Shown here: positions 43,211 through 51,180 of the stretch, in pieces | Position numbering within the stretch: position 1 is the stretch's first letter | Layout: each line of letters starts with the position of its first letter | From: M55B118 sp964501715 | GTDB taxonomy: Bacteria > Bacillota_I > Bacilli_A > Izemoplasmatales > Izemoplasmataceae | Direction: 5' to 3' | Length of the DNA stretch: 64,000 nt | Assembly: GCA_964501715.1 (NCBI GenBank) | Contig: CAZCTR010000003.1 | Span: 49,693 to 113,692, forward strand | Made by a program: the position numbers and the translations under genes | The notes under the pieces: model-generated | Told to the model about the DNA's origin: nothing | Database searches by the model: none | The model's input: the letters and a program-made list of their open reading frames with translations, nothing else

Positions 43211-43882
43211 ATGAGAAGGCTGACCAATGAGATCTATGGTGAATTGAGAACTGTGCTAAAGGGAAAAACACTGGATGTCCTGATCCCGCCCATAGCGTTT
43301 GCGGTGTTGCACGGACGCGTCTCCCTTTTGATGTCGGTCGGGACAGCGTCCGTGCTCGCGCTGCTTCTAGGCATCCACAGGTACCGTCAGGGTGCGGTTT
43401 TCTATTATGCGCTCGGAGGGTTTGTCGGTGTGCTCATCGCAAGCGGGTTCGCTTTGATCGCGGACAATGCGAGTGATTTCTTCATCCCCGACATCATCGG
43501 AAGTGTGCTTTTCATCCTGACGGCACTTCTAAGCCTTTTTTGGAAGCGTCCCCTAGCAGCCTGGGTCAGCCATATTGTAAGAGGCTGGACCAAGGCGTGG
43601 TTCTGGCGCGACGATGTCCGCCCGGCCTACAGTGAGGTCACAATCTTTTGGACGGTGATGGTCACCATAAGACTTGCGGTCGAGATATACCTTTACATGT
43701 ACGCCTCGTCACAAGCTCTTGCCGTTTGGAACGTGGTGCTCGGCGTGCCGGCCACGGTCGCTGTGCTGATCATTACCTACATTTACGGCATGTTCCGCCT
43801 TCACAGCTTAAAAGGCCCGGGCATCGATGAATTCGACCGTGGTGACATGCCCCCTTTCAGAGGGCAGAGACGTGGGTTCTAG
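43211..43882 (+). CDS. DUF3159-like membrane protein
   Basis: A 223-residue integral membrane protein with five or six hydrophobic segments (first ones around residues 20-55). The alternation of short loops, the ALLLGIHRYRQ turn and SLFWKRPLAAWVSHIVRGW recall the DUF3159 family of actinobacterial and related proteins; this match is by eye and uncertain. Function unknown. AAGGAGGT gives a strong start at 43211; the frame is open further upstream but overlaps the GH13 gene and its terminator. Confidence 0.65.
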   Translation: MRRLTNEIYGELRTVLKGKTLDVLIPPIAFAVLHGRVSLLMSVGTASVLALLLGIHRYRQGAVFYYALGGFVGVLIASGFALIADNASDFFIPDIIGSVLFILTALLSLFWKRPLAAWVSHIVRGWTKAWFWRDDVRPAYSEVTIFWTVMVTIRLAVEIYLYMYASSQALAVWNVVLGVPATVAVLIITYIYGMFRLHSLKGPGIDEFDRGDMPPFRGQRRGF

Positions 43883-43886
43883 ACAC

Positions 43887-43915
43887 TTGTGCAACCCATT
43901 TGGCAGGTGTATAAT
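43887..43915 (+). promoter_or_regulatory. Promoter of the membrane GGDEF gene
   Basis: TTGTGC (43887-43892), 17 bases, TATAAT (43910-43915). The leader includes a small hairpin GATCGCT/AGCG-A-GATC (about 43933-43957). Confidence 0.65.
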
Positions 43916-43978
43916 GAAGATGGGTTCAAAATGATCGCTAACTCTAAAAGCGAGATCCTTTAGAAACGGGGTGGCACC

Positions 43979-45109
43979 ATGACACAGGAATTGATTTATG
44001 TGAATGCGTTCGCTGTTTTTGTGCTGCTCATCATCCTCGGGAGTTTCATCAAGAATAGCGATTTGAGAACACCCCTCAGCAAAGCTTTCGCAACGCTCAG
44101 CCTGATGACGCTAGCGATTTTGTTGTCGGACACGCTCCATGAAATCGCCGGAAACATGACCGCCTTCCCCGGATGGCTATTCATCGTCCTCTCCACGATC
44201 GTTTTCATCCTTCCCCCAGCGATCGCCCTCACCTGGCTCTACCTCACAGGCTTTTTCCTCGAACAGAAGAAACCCGGGTCGCAATGGGTCGTCCTGCTTA
44301 TGCATCTTCCGCTCGCAGTGGGAACTGTCATTGCCCTCACCAGCCCCTTCACCGGGCTTTATTTCACCACCGGGTCCGGAAACACCTACGCCCGCGGGCC
44401 ACTTTACATGCTTCACATCGCGATCGTCTACGGGTACTTGCTTGCCGCCTTCATCAACATCATCACATACCGGAGACTGGTGCGCAGGGACCATTATTAC
44501 TCCCTTCTCTTCTTCGCGGTGCCACCCGGTGTCGTCGGCTTCATCCAGGCCTTCTTTGAAAGCGCACCGTTCACATGGGCGGCGCTTGTCCTCTCGCTTT
44601 TGATGGTGTATCTGTTTGTCCTCGCCAATCAGGCGAACACGGACTACCTGACACGCCTTTTCAACCGCCGGGAATATGAAAAGAAATTGCGTACCTACAT
44701 GAAGGCGACCGTCAAGCACAGGCGTTTCGGTGTCGCGCTTCTGGATCTGGACGGATTCAAGGACATCAACGATGTCTATGGTCATGGTGTCGGAGATGAC
44801 GCCCTCAGGACTATGGCGAAAGCCCTCAGGGCGACATTCGATAAGCCCACGGATACCATCGCCCGTGTGGGTGGCGATGAATTCACCGTGATATCCTTGC
44901 TTGATGAGGACAAGTCCGCCGAGGTCATGAGGGCCCGCATCGACACCACACTGAAGGCATTGAACAGAAAAGCCGTTTTCCCGTTTGAATTGAAAGCGAG
45001 TGTGAGCGTGCTTGAATATGACAAGGACAAGACGCCTGATTTCGATCAGTTTTTGAGGCTTCTCGATGACAAACTCTATCTTCACAAAGACGAAAAACGG
45101 AGGGTATGA
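43979..45109 (+). CDS. Membrane diguanylate cyclase, 7TM sensor plus GGDEF
   Basis: A 376-residue protein. The N-terminal half has seven hydrophobic segments (about residues 8-215) like the histidine kinase N-terminal 7TM sensor domain. The C-terminal half is a GGDEF domain with NTDYLTRLFNRREYE, LDLDGFKDINDVYGH and intact RVGGDEF, so it should make c-di-GMP in response to a membrane or external signal. The translation start shares GGGGTGGCACCATG with the GGDEF gene at 17040. The next gene begins one base after its stop. Confidence 0.9.
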   Translation: MTQELIYVNAFAVFVLLIILGSFIKNSDLRTPLSKAFATLSLMTLAILLSDTLHEIAGNMTAFPGWLFIVLSTIVFILPPAIALTWLYLTGFFLEQKKPGSQWVVLLMHLPLAVGTVIALTSPFTGLYFTTGSGNTYARGPLYMLHIAIVYGYLLAAFINIITYRRLVRRDHYYSLLFFAVPPGVVGFIQAFFESAPFTWAALVLSLLMVYLFVLANQANTDYLTRLFNRREYEKKLRTYMKATVKHRRFGVALLDLDGFKDINDVYGHGVGDDALRTMAKALRATFDKPTDTIARVGGDEFTVISLLDEDKSAEVMRARIDTTLKALNRKAVFPFELKASVSVLEYDKDKTPDFDQFLRLLDDKLYLHKDEKRRV

Positions 45110-45110
45110 C

Positions 45111-45446
45111 ATGGTATATGCGAAAATACTGGCGTGGCTCGCCTTCATCGCGATGAGTCTCGCGCTCGGCAACGGCTTTTTGAACGGGTCGTTTTTCGAG
45201 GACGGCTCTGAGCTTCTCGCGAATCCCTGGGGCATTGTGTCCGTGGTGGACCTTTATGCGGGGTTCACACTATTCGCGATCTGGATCGCGTACCGTGAGT
45301 CAAGGGTCCAAAACGCGGTGCTATGGATTGTCGCGCTCATGATTCTCGGATTCTTCATAGGCGCCGTCTATGTCCTATACGCGCTTTACACATCGGAAGA
45401 TGATTTCCAAAAGGCTCTGCTTGGTGATAAAACGCCTGTAAGCTGA
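45111..45446 (+). CDS. DUF1475-like small membrane protein
   Basis: A 111-residue protein with three hydrophobic segments. The blocks ILAWLAFIAMSLALGNGF and ANPWGIVSVVDLYAGFTLFAIWIAYRE strongly resemble DUF1475 as I remember it. Function unknown. CGGAGGG lies before the ATG at 45111. Adjacent to the membrane diguanylate cyclase and probably cotranscribed with it. Confidence 0.75.
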   Translation: MVYAKILAWLAFIAMSLALGNGFLNGSFFEDGSELLANPWGIVSVVDLYAGFTLFAIWIAYRESRVQNAVLWIVALMILGFFIGAVYVLYALYTSEDDFQKALLGDKTPVS

Positions 45447-45494
45447 CAAAATTCAGAACAAATGATAGACTGGAAAGGAATTGGAGTGATGCAT

Positions 45495-46046
45495 ATGAGC
45501 CAAAAAGGTCTGTTCATTCTGAGTCATGACAACGAGGACCTTGAAGCGCTTGGCACCCGGGCGCTTTTGGTGCGCGCAGGCTTCGACATGACTGCGGGCA
45601 CATTCGAGGACACCTTGGACTTAAAGCTCGCTCACGGCACGAAAGTGAAGGCGGATGCGCGCATTCAGGAACTTGACACGGACGCCTATGACTTTATTGT
45701 CATTCCCGGAGGCAAGTACGTCAAGAACACCGTTGATGACGATCAAGACATCAAGGCGATCTCAAGACGGTTTTATGACCAGGGAAAACTAGTTGCGGCG
45801 ATTTGCGCCGGACCTCGCTTCCTCGGTCAGGCGGGCATTCTTGAAAACAGAAGCTATACTGCCTTCACAGGGGCGGAGATCGACATGCCCAATGCGACCT
45901 TGAAGCGTGATGAAAAAGCCCTCCGTGATGGGAACATCATCACCGGAAGAGGGGCTGGTGCGGTCTACGAGTTCGCTTATGAGATCGTGCGTTATTTCAA
46001 GGGCGACGAAGCGGCTGACAAGCTGCTTAACACCATACTTTATTGA
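45495..46046 (+). CDS. DJ-1/PfpI family protein
   Basis: A 183-residue class I glutamine amidotransferase-like protein. The nucleophilic Cys sits in AAICAGPRFLG at the elbow; DAYDFIVIPGGKYVKN is the upstream family block. The family includes deglycases, chaperones and proteases, and the exact activity cannot be read. The start at 45495 has TTGGAG eight bases upstream. YwbE follows ten bases after the stop. Confidence 0.9.
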   Translation: MSQKGLFILSHDNEDLEALGTRALLVRAGFDMTAGTFEDTLDLKLAHGTKVKADARIQELDTDAYDFIVIPGGKYVKNTVDDDQDIKAISRRFYDQGKLVAAICAGPRFLGQAGILENRSYTAFTGAEIDMPNATLKRDEKALRDGNIITGRGAGAVYEFAYEIVRYFKGDEAADKLLNTILY

Positions 46047-46056
46047 AGGAGTTTCC

Positions 46057-46251
46057 ATGAAAGGGACACAAAGAAAAGACATCTTTGCAGGCTTGCATGT
46101 TCAAGTCGTCAGGAAACAGGACCAAAGAAGCGGCGCACTGAGTGAAGGAATTGTCGAAACGATCCTCACGAACGCCAAAACCCATCCGCACGGCATCAAG
46201 GTAAGGCTCGAGGATGGTACAGTGGGTCGCGTCAAGAAAATCATCGAATAG
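46057..46251 (+). CDS. ywbE: YwbE family protein
   Basis: A 64-residue basic protein: RKDIFAGLHVQVVRKQDQRSG, GIVETILTNAKTHPHGIKVRL and a GRVKKI tail match the YwbE family (KOW-like small beta protein, function unknown). GAAGGA precedes the ATG at 46057. Cotranscribed with the DJ-1-like gene. Confidence 0.9.
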   Translation: MKGTQRKDIFAGLHVQVVRKQDQRSGALSEGIVETILTNAKTHPHGIKVRLEDGTVGRVKKIIE

Positions 46252-46253
46252 GC

Positions 46254-46282
46254 TTGACTACACCAGAGCGCAGTGGTATAGT
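46254..46282 (+). promoter_or_regulatory. Promoter of the trpB T-box transcript
   Basis: TTGACT (46254-46259), 17 bases, TATAGT (46277-46282), with an extended TGg. Confidence 0.85.
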
Positions 46283-46288
46283 GATTAT

Positions 46289-46534
46289 AACACTATGAGT
46301 GGAAGAAGTAGACGGACGCGTTCATGAAGAGACTTCGTGGTTGGTGAGAACGAAGGGACAAACCGTTGAAATGGATTCACGAGTGCCTTCCTGAAAAGAG
46401 TAAGGAAAGCCGCCAGCCTCCGTTAAAGGGCAGGGATATGATGGTATCCTGAGGACTTTCTTTAGTCAAACATGAGGTGGCACCGCGATTGTATCGCCCT
46501 CTATGCGCTTATGCGCATGGAGGGCTTTTTTCAT
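46289..46534 (+). promoter_or_regulatory. T-box leader, tryptophan specifier
   Basis: A tRNA-sensing leader. The conserved T-box sequence GAGGTGGCACCGCGA is at 46475-46489. Stem I features include the TTGGTGAGAAC apical region (46341-46351) and the specifier loop. There the codon TGG (46372-46374) lies between GAAA and ATTCACGAGTG, where the specifier is expected, indicating tRNA-Trp. This fits the gene controlled, trpB. Uncharged tRNA-Trp would favour the antiterminator and read-through. Confidence 0.93.
46496..46534 (+). terminator. T-box regulated terminator
   Basis: GCCCTC-TATGCGC (46496-46508) pairs with GCGCAT-GGAGGGC, followed by TTTTTT. Mutually exclusive with the T-box antiterminator fold. 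Confidence 0.9.
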
Positions 46535-46547
46535 TAAAGGAGGGATT

Positions 46548-46573
46548 CTTCATGACATGAAAGCTTCATGACA
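46548..46573 (+). repeat. Short direct repeat and two-codon ORF before trpB
   Basis: CTTCATGACA occurs at 46548-46557 and 46564-46573. The first copy holds ATG-ACA-TGA (46552-46560) preceded by the strong binding site AAAGGAGGG, giving a start-stop ORF of two residues between the T-box terminator and trpB. Confidence 0.5.
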
Positions 46574-46611
46574 CCCCAGGCAACGAAATAAAATACGAAG
46601 GAGAATCCCCT

Positions 46612-47793
46612 ATGAACGACACCACCATGCATGAATACGGACCATTCGGAGGACAGTATGTCCCCGAACCATTGAGACCGGCACTTGAAGAAGTGAAGCA
46701 CGCATTTGAGACATACAAGGATGACACGGATTTCAACAAACGCTTGAATGAGGCCTTCAAACACTATGTAGGAAGGGAGAGTCCGCTTTATTTCGCCGAG
46801 CGTCTCACCGAACTCACAGGCGGGGCCAAACTTTATTTCAAACGTGAGGATTTGAACCACACGGGGGCCCATAAGATCAACAACACCATAGGCCAGATCC
46901 TGCTTGCGAAGATGATGGGAAAGAAGCGCATCATCGCTGAGACTGGCGCCGGGCAGCACGGTGTCGCCACGGCGACCGCGTCTGCGCTTCACGGCCTCGA
47001 ATGCATCATCTATCAAGGTGAGGAGGACATGAGAAGGCAGAAACTTAACGTCTTCAGGATGCGCCTTCTCGGGGCGAAGGTCGTGCCCGTCAAAACGGGC
47101 CGCCGCACGCTCAAAGACGCCGTCGATGCGGCCATCGGCGATTGGATGGAGCATCTTGATGACACCTATTATCTGCTGGGAAGCGCCGTGGGCCCAGCTC
47201 CTTTCCCCCAGATGGTGCGCCATTTCCAATCCGTGATTGGTGTGGAGGCAAGAAGACAGTTTCTCAAACGCGAAAGACAATTGCCTGACGCGTTGGTCGC
47301 CTGTGTCGGTGGTGGCAGCAATGCCATCGGCCTTTTCAGCGGCTTCTTGGAGGACGAGGTCGAGCTCTACGGGGTCGAGGCGGCCGGAAAAGGTCTCTCG
47401 ACGCACGAACACGCTGCGACCATGACTAAAGGCCATACCGGCATCATTCACGGGATGAGGACACGCGGTCTATTTGAAACGGACGGGGAGATCTCTCCAG
47501 TGCATTCGATCTCCGCGGGCCTCGATTATCCGGGCGTCGGACCCGAACATGCCTATTTGCAACAGACCGGACGAGTGAGATACGAGAGTGTCACGGACAA
47601 AGAAGCCGTGCAGGCCTTCAAGACGATGAGTGGTACTGAAGGCATCATTCCGGCCCTCGAGAGTGCTCACGCTATCGCTTATGCGCTCAAACTCGCAGCG
47701 GGCATGTCCAAAGACAAAAGTGTCCTCGTGAATCTCTCGGGGCGGGGGGACAAGGACGTCGAGGCTGTATTTGAACTGGAAAACGATGAATGA
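46612..47793 (+). CDS. trpB: Tryptophan synthase beta chain
   Basis: Joins indole and serine to tryptophan with PLP. The 393-residue protein is a classic TrpB: GPFGGQYVPEPL at the start, PLP Lys in HTGAHKINN, ETGAGQHGVATA and the phosphate-binding GGGSNAIG. No trpA or other trp gene is adjacent, so it either meets a TrpA encoded elsewhere or salvages external indole (inference). AAGGAG precedes the ATG. Controlled by the Trp T-box upstream. Confidence 0.97.
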   Translation: MNDTTMHEYGPFGGQYVPEPLRPALEEVKHAFETYKDDTDFNKRLNEAFKHYVGRESPLYFAERLTELTGGAKLYFKREDLNHTGAHKINNTIGQILLAKMMGKKRIIAETGAGQHGVATATASALHGLECIIYQGEEDMRRQKLNVFRMRLLGAKVVPVKTGRRTLKDAVDAAIGDWMEHLDDTYYLLGSAVGPAPFPQMVRHFQSVIGVEARRQFLKRERQLPDALVACVGGGSNAIGLFSGFLEDEVELYGVEAAGKGLSTHEHAATMTKGHTGIIHGMRTRGLFETDGEISPVHSISAGLDYPGVGPEHAYLQQTGRVRYESVTDKEAVQAFKTMSGTEGIIPALESAHAIAYALKLAAGMSKDKSVLVNLSGRGDKDVEAVFELENDE

Positions 47794-47816
47794 TTGTGCG
47801 AATCCCCATATGCGCC

Positions 47817-47845
47817 TTGCATTCGGGGGCCTGATGTGTTAAAGT
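47817..47845 (+). promoter_or_regulatory. Promoter of the aroF attenuator transcript
   Basis: TTGCAT (47817-47822), 17 bases, TAAAGT (47840-47845) with an extended TGt. About 30 bases before the leader peptide start. Confidence 0.55.
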
Positions 47846-47873
47846 TACATTAATAAAAAAGAGGTGGATCCTC

Positions 47874-47918
47874 ATGCGCTCAAGTTCAAGCAAACTTTAT
47901 TATCACCCCTATCTTTAA
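47874..47918 (+). CDS. Tyrosine-rich leader peptide of aroF
   Basis: A 14-codon ORF, MRSSSSKLYYHPYL, with GAGGTGG about six bases before its ATG. Three Tyr codons (TAT at 47898, 47901 and 47910) cluster near the end. A hairpin begins right after the stop and a strong terminator lies 60 bases downstream, before the DAHP synthase gene. This is the layout of a ribosome-mediated attenuator: scarce tyrosyl-tRNA would stall the ribosome at the Tyr codons. Too short for gene finders. Confidence 0.75.
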   Translation: MRSSSSKLYYHPYL

Positions 47919-48012
47919 AAGAGGACTGCGGACAACGCAATCCTTTTAAGTCGGGGGCGCGCATACAGGATACCAGGCATCTTATGGCTCGCCCATAGGA
48001 TGCTTTTTTTTT
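47917..48012 (+). terminator. aroF attenuator: hairpin plus terminator
   Basis: First fold: AAAAGAGGACTGCG (47917-47930) against CGCAATCCTTTT (47936-47947), imperfect. Terminator: GCATCTTATG (47977-47986) with CATAGGATGC (47994-48003; one G-T pair), then nine T. GGGCG near 47957 could pair with CGCCC in the terminator loop as an alternative, antitermination fold; this is not proven. Confidence 0.8.
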
Positions 48013-48037
48013 ACAAATTGCGAAGGAGCTGAAAAAT

Positions 48038-49057
48038 ATGATTGTCAAAATGCGGCTAGGCGCCACACAGGAAGAACTGAATTCCGTCAGGGGATTCTTG
48101 GAGAAAAAAGGGTTTGAAATCAGGGACGTGAGCAGTGAGAAGGTGTGGATTTTCGGCATCATCGGAGATACATCCGTGCTGGACCCGGCCGATCTCAGGG
48201 TGTTTGATGGTGTGGAGGATGTCATCCGCGTCCAAAGTCCGTTCAAACAGGTGAGCCGTGATTTCAAATCATCGGACACGGTGATCCGGGTGAAGGAAGG
48301 CATTGAAATCGGAGGGACCACACCTGCGCTTATCGCAGGGCCGTGTTCTGTCGAATCAAGAGAACAGCTTTCCATTATCGCGGGCCATCTGTTCAAGCAG
48401 GGCGTCAGGATCTTGAGAGGCGGAGCCTACAAACCCCGCACGTCACCATACACATTCCAGGGACTCGGACTGGACGGGCTCAGAATCATGAGGGAAGTCG
48501 CCGACGAACATGGCATGGCGGTGATCAGCGAGATCCCAAGCGCGGATCTGCTTGATACGTTCGAGCAGCATGTGGACATCATTCAAGTCGGCGCGCGCAA
48601 CATGCAGAATTTCCACCTCCTTAAGGCCCTGGGCAGGTCGAAAAAGCCGATCATGCTGAAACGCGGTCTGTCCTCGACCATCGAGGAGTGGCTCATGAGT
48701 GCGGAATACATTGTCTCATCGGGCAATGAATCAGTCATACTGTGTGAAAGAGGCATCCGGACCTTCGAGACCTATACCCGCAACACACTCGACCTTTCCG
48801 CCGTCCTTGCCGCGCAGGCCTTGACCCATCTACCTGTCGTCGTCGACCCTTCCCATGCGGCCGGACGGTGGCGCATGGTCGAAAAACTGTCCAAGGCCGC
48901 TTTCAGCGTCGAAGCGGACGGTATCATGGTCGAAGTCCATCACAATCCTGAAGAGGCCTTGAGTGACGGGGCTCAATCACTCAAGCTCGACACCTTCGAT
49001 ACGATGATGGATGGCCTCCGAAGACTGAGCGACGCCCTGGGACGTCCCCTGAAATGA
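48038..49057 (+). CDS. aroF: 3-deoxy-7-phosphoheptulonate synthase, type I-beta with ACT/ferredoxin-like domain
   Basis: First step of the shikimate pathway: phosphoenolpyruvate plus erythrose-4-phosphate. The N-terminal 70 residues form the ferredoxin-like regulatory domain known from Thermotoga DAHP synthase, which senses tyrosine. The barrel follows with IAGPCSVES, GGAYKPRTSPYTFQG, QVGARNMQNF, MLKRGLSST and VVDPSHAAG. 339 residues, usual length. GAAGGAG precedes the ATG. Controlled by the Tyr attenuator upstream; the stop overlaps tyrA (ATGA). Confidence 0.95.
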   Translation: MIVKMRLGATQEELNSVRGFLEKKGFEIRDVSSEKVWIFGIIGDTSVLDPADLRVFDGVEDVIRVQSPFKQVSRDFKSSDTVIRVKEGIEIGGTTPALIAGPCSVESREQLSIIAGHLFKQGVRILRGGAYKPRTSPYTFQGLGLDGLRIMREVADEHGMAVISEIPSADLLDTFEQHVDIIQVGARNMQNFHLLKALGRSKKPIMLKRGLSSTIEEWLMSAEYIVSSGNESVILCERGIRTFETYTRNTLDLSAVLAAQALTHLPVVVDPSHAAGRWRMVEKLSKAAFSVEADGIMVEVHHNPEEALSDGAQSLKLDTFDTMMDGLRRLSDALGRPLK

Positions 49058-49881
49058 CTGTAGGCATCATAGGGCTCGGGCTGATCGGTGCCTCCTACGC
49101 CTCTGCGCTGAAGTCCGCAGGTCACACCGTATATGGCCATGACAGGCAAGAGGATGTCATGAGAAAGGCTACGCGGGAAGGTCTCATCGACGGGGATTTC
49201 TTCAAACACGTGAAAGATTGTGACATCGTGGTGCTCGCGCTGCTTCCGGAGGCCTGTTCAGACTTCGCCAAGACCCATGCCCATCTTTTTGTGCCCGGAC
49301 AACTTCTGACGGATGTGGCGGGAGTCAAGACTTCCATGATGCGTGAGATGGAATCCTTTCTGCCCGAGGGTGTCGCGTATCTGTCGCACCATCCGATGGC
49401 TGGAAGGCCGGAAGGGGGCTATGACCATCACGATCGCCACCTGTTCGAAGGGGCGAGCGCGATTGTTGTTGAAAGTAGAAAAAGCGAGTCTGAAAGTTTT
49501 GTTTATCTCACAAAGCTGTTAGAGACCATCGGGATAAGGGACAGTGTCACCATGGATGCCCCTTCACATGACAGATGGATCGCCCACACCTCACAGCTCA
49601 CACATTTGATATCCTCCGCGCTCGTTCTGAGTGGAAAGAAGGATTTGCCGCTTGAAGCCGGAGGAAACTCCTATCGCGATCTGACCCGTATCGCGGATAT
49701 AGACGCGTCGCTTTGGACCCCTCTTTTCATGGAAAACAAGACGGCCCTCGTCGATACGCTAAAAGCATTCCAAAAAACGCTTGAGTCATTTGAACATTCG
49801 CTTGAAAACGGTGATTCGGACACGCTTCACACCCTTTTAAAACGCACACGTGAAATCTGGCGCAAACAGCGCAGTTCATAA
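49054..49881 (+). CDS. tyrA: Prephenate dehydrogenase
   Basis: NAD-dependent oxidative decarboxylation of prephenate toward tyrosine. The 275-residue protein has the N-terminal Rossmann motif GIIGLGLIGASYA, the DVAGVKTSM block and the catalytic His/phosphate-free prephenate motif SHHPMAGRPEGG. It lacks the C-terminal ACT domain of some Bacillus enzymes; feedback is then probably exerted on AroF. The ATG overlaps the aroF stop, so the two are coupled. Confidence 0.93.
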   Translation: MTVGIIGLGLIGASYASALKSAGHTVYGHDRQEDVMRKATREGLIDGDFFKHVKDCDIVVLALLPEACSDFAKTHAHLFVPGQLLTDVAGVKTSMMREMESFLPEGVAYLSHHPMAGRPEGGYDHHDRHLFEGASAIVVESRKSESESFVYLTKLLETIGIRDSVTMDAPSHDRWIAHTSQLTHLISSALVLSGKKDLPLEAGGNSYRDLTRIADIDASLWTPLFMENKTALVDTLKAFQKTLESFEHSLENGDSDTLHTLLKRTREIWRKQRSS

Positions 49882-49907
49882 AAAACTTTCCTAGTGAAAG
49901 TTTTTTT
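49880..49907 (+). terminator. aroF-tyrA terminator
   Basis: AAAAACTTTC (49881-49890) pairs with GAAAGTTTTT (49896-49905), followed by more T. Confidence 0.85.
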
Positions 49908-49975
49908 ATAAAAACCTTGAAAGCAATTGAGATGAATCGCCTGACGTTGTATGATGGAAGTAAAGAAATAAGTGA

Positions 49976-51052
49976 GGTGACTCTTATGGGTCGGATGCGC
50001 AGTTCTTCGCCCTTCAACAAGCTAACATAAAACGCATGCTCGCATACCATTCCATCTCCCAGATGGGCTATATCCTCCTTGGCATCGGAGTCGCCTTCTA
50101 TCTCGGCAGTGAGGGGGCGATGGGCTATACGGGCGCCCTTTATCACATCATCAACCATGCCCTCTTCAAATCCTTGCTCTTCATGGTCGCAGGGGTGGTC
50201 TTCCTCTATACACGGGAATCGGACATGTACAAGCTAGGAGGGCTTTGGCGCAAGATGCCGCTCACCTTCGCGGTCGCCCTCATCGCTTCACTTGGCATAA
50301 GCGGCATTCCCCTTTTCAACGGATTCGCTTCGAAAGCCATCCTCCATCACGGAATCGTCGAAGCCTATGAGTACGGCCATTGGTCCTTCAGATACGCTGA
50401 ATGGCTATTCATTCTTGTGAGCATCGGGACAGCGACCTCCTTCATCAAACTCATGTACTTTGTGTTCTTGAGGAAACCAGACACCCCTGTCGAGGCGATC
50501 TACAAGACGGGATACCGTTCATTGCACATGCCCATGATCGTGATTGCCACAGTCATCGTCCTGATCGGTCTTTTCCCCTCTTTCCTCGTCGACAGGCTTT
50601 TCATACCCTCCATGGGTTCAATCGCCTACGACAGTCAGTTCATCGACACTTACATCCGTCCCTTGGAGTTTTTCGTGTTGAGTGAATTCACGAACACATT
50701 GATCGTGGTCCTAGGTGGGGCGCTGCTATTCTTCTATGGCAGCAGGCACAACCTTTTCCATCTTCACCTTCCGCCCTGGTTGCGCCTCGAATACATTCTA
50801 TTCTACCCCCTCAACAAGGCCATGCGGAAGGCTTGCGGACGCATGGGTGACAAATGCAACATCGATTACGCCACCATGAACAGACTCGAAGTGCGCCAGG
50901 ATCATGACATCGGGCTGATCGAACGGTTCATCATCCTCACGGACGTCATGAACAGACGGTATGAGAAGACCATCATCAGAAGCGACGCGCTGATCTATTC
51001 TGTGGTGCTGATGACCATTCTTTTGATAATGCTCGTCTTCAGGTTCATCTAA
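49976..51052 (+). pseudogene. 5'-truncated Mrp/Nuo-type cation/proton antiporter subunit
   Basis: The C-terminal half of a MrpD/NuoN-like proton-conducting membrane subunit. From the first in-frame ATG (50036) the product has 338 residues. Family similarity clearly extends upstream of that ATG: the codons from 49997 read AQFFALQQANIKRMLAY, the conserved lead-in to HSISQMGYILLG, but there is no start codon between the in-frame stop at 49973 and 50036. A separate, good-looking start (GAGGTG, then ATG at 49986) is in a different frame and stops after 14 codons. This pattern fits an internal deletion that joined the gene's start region out of frame to its second half, or an assembly error. No other Mrp genes are adjacent. 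Confidence 0.75.
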
Positions 51053-51146
51053 AAGGGTGCCATCATAAAGGTCGAAGACTATCCGCATGACGCCTTACAG
51101 CAAAGAAGTGTTGAATGAAACGCAATGCACACATCATTGGGTTTCA

Positions 51147-51155
51147 TGGTATAAT
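51147..51155 (+). promoter_or_regulatory. Extended -10 promoter of the MATE gene
   Basis: TGgTATAAT, about 26 bases before the ATG at 51181. Confidence 0.7.
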
Positions 51156-51180
51156 GCGAGGCGTTTGAAAGAGGTGCATC

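Noticed and set aside
43883..43978. c-di-GMP riboswitch before the membrane GGDEF gene
   Set aside because: The leader is too short and lacks the conserved GGUCACGCACAGGGCAAACC-type elements.
47794..48037. T-box before aroF
   Set aside because: No GGTGGNACCGCG element; a leader ORF with Tyr codons and a simple terminator is present instead.
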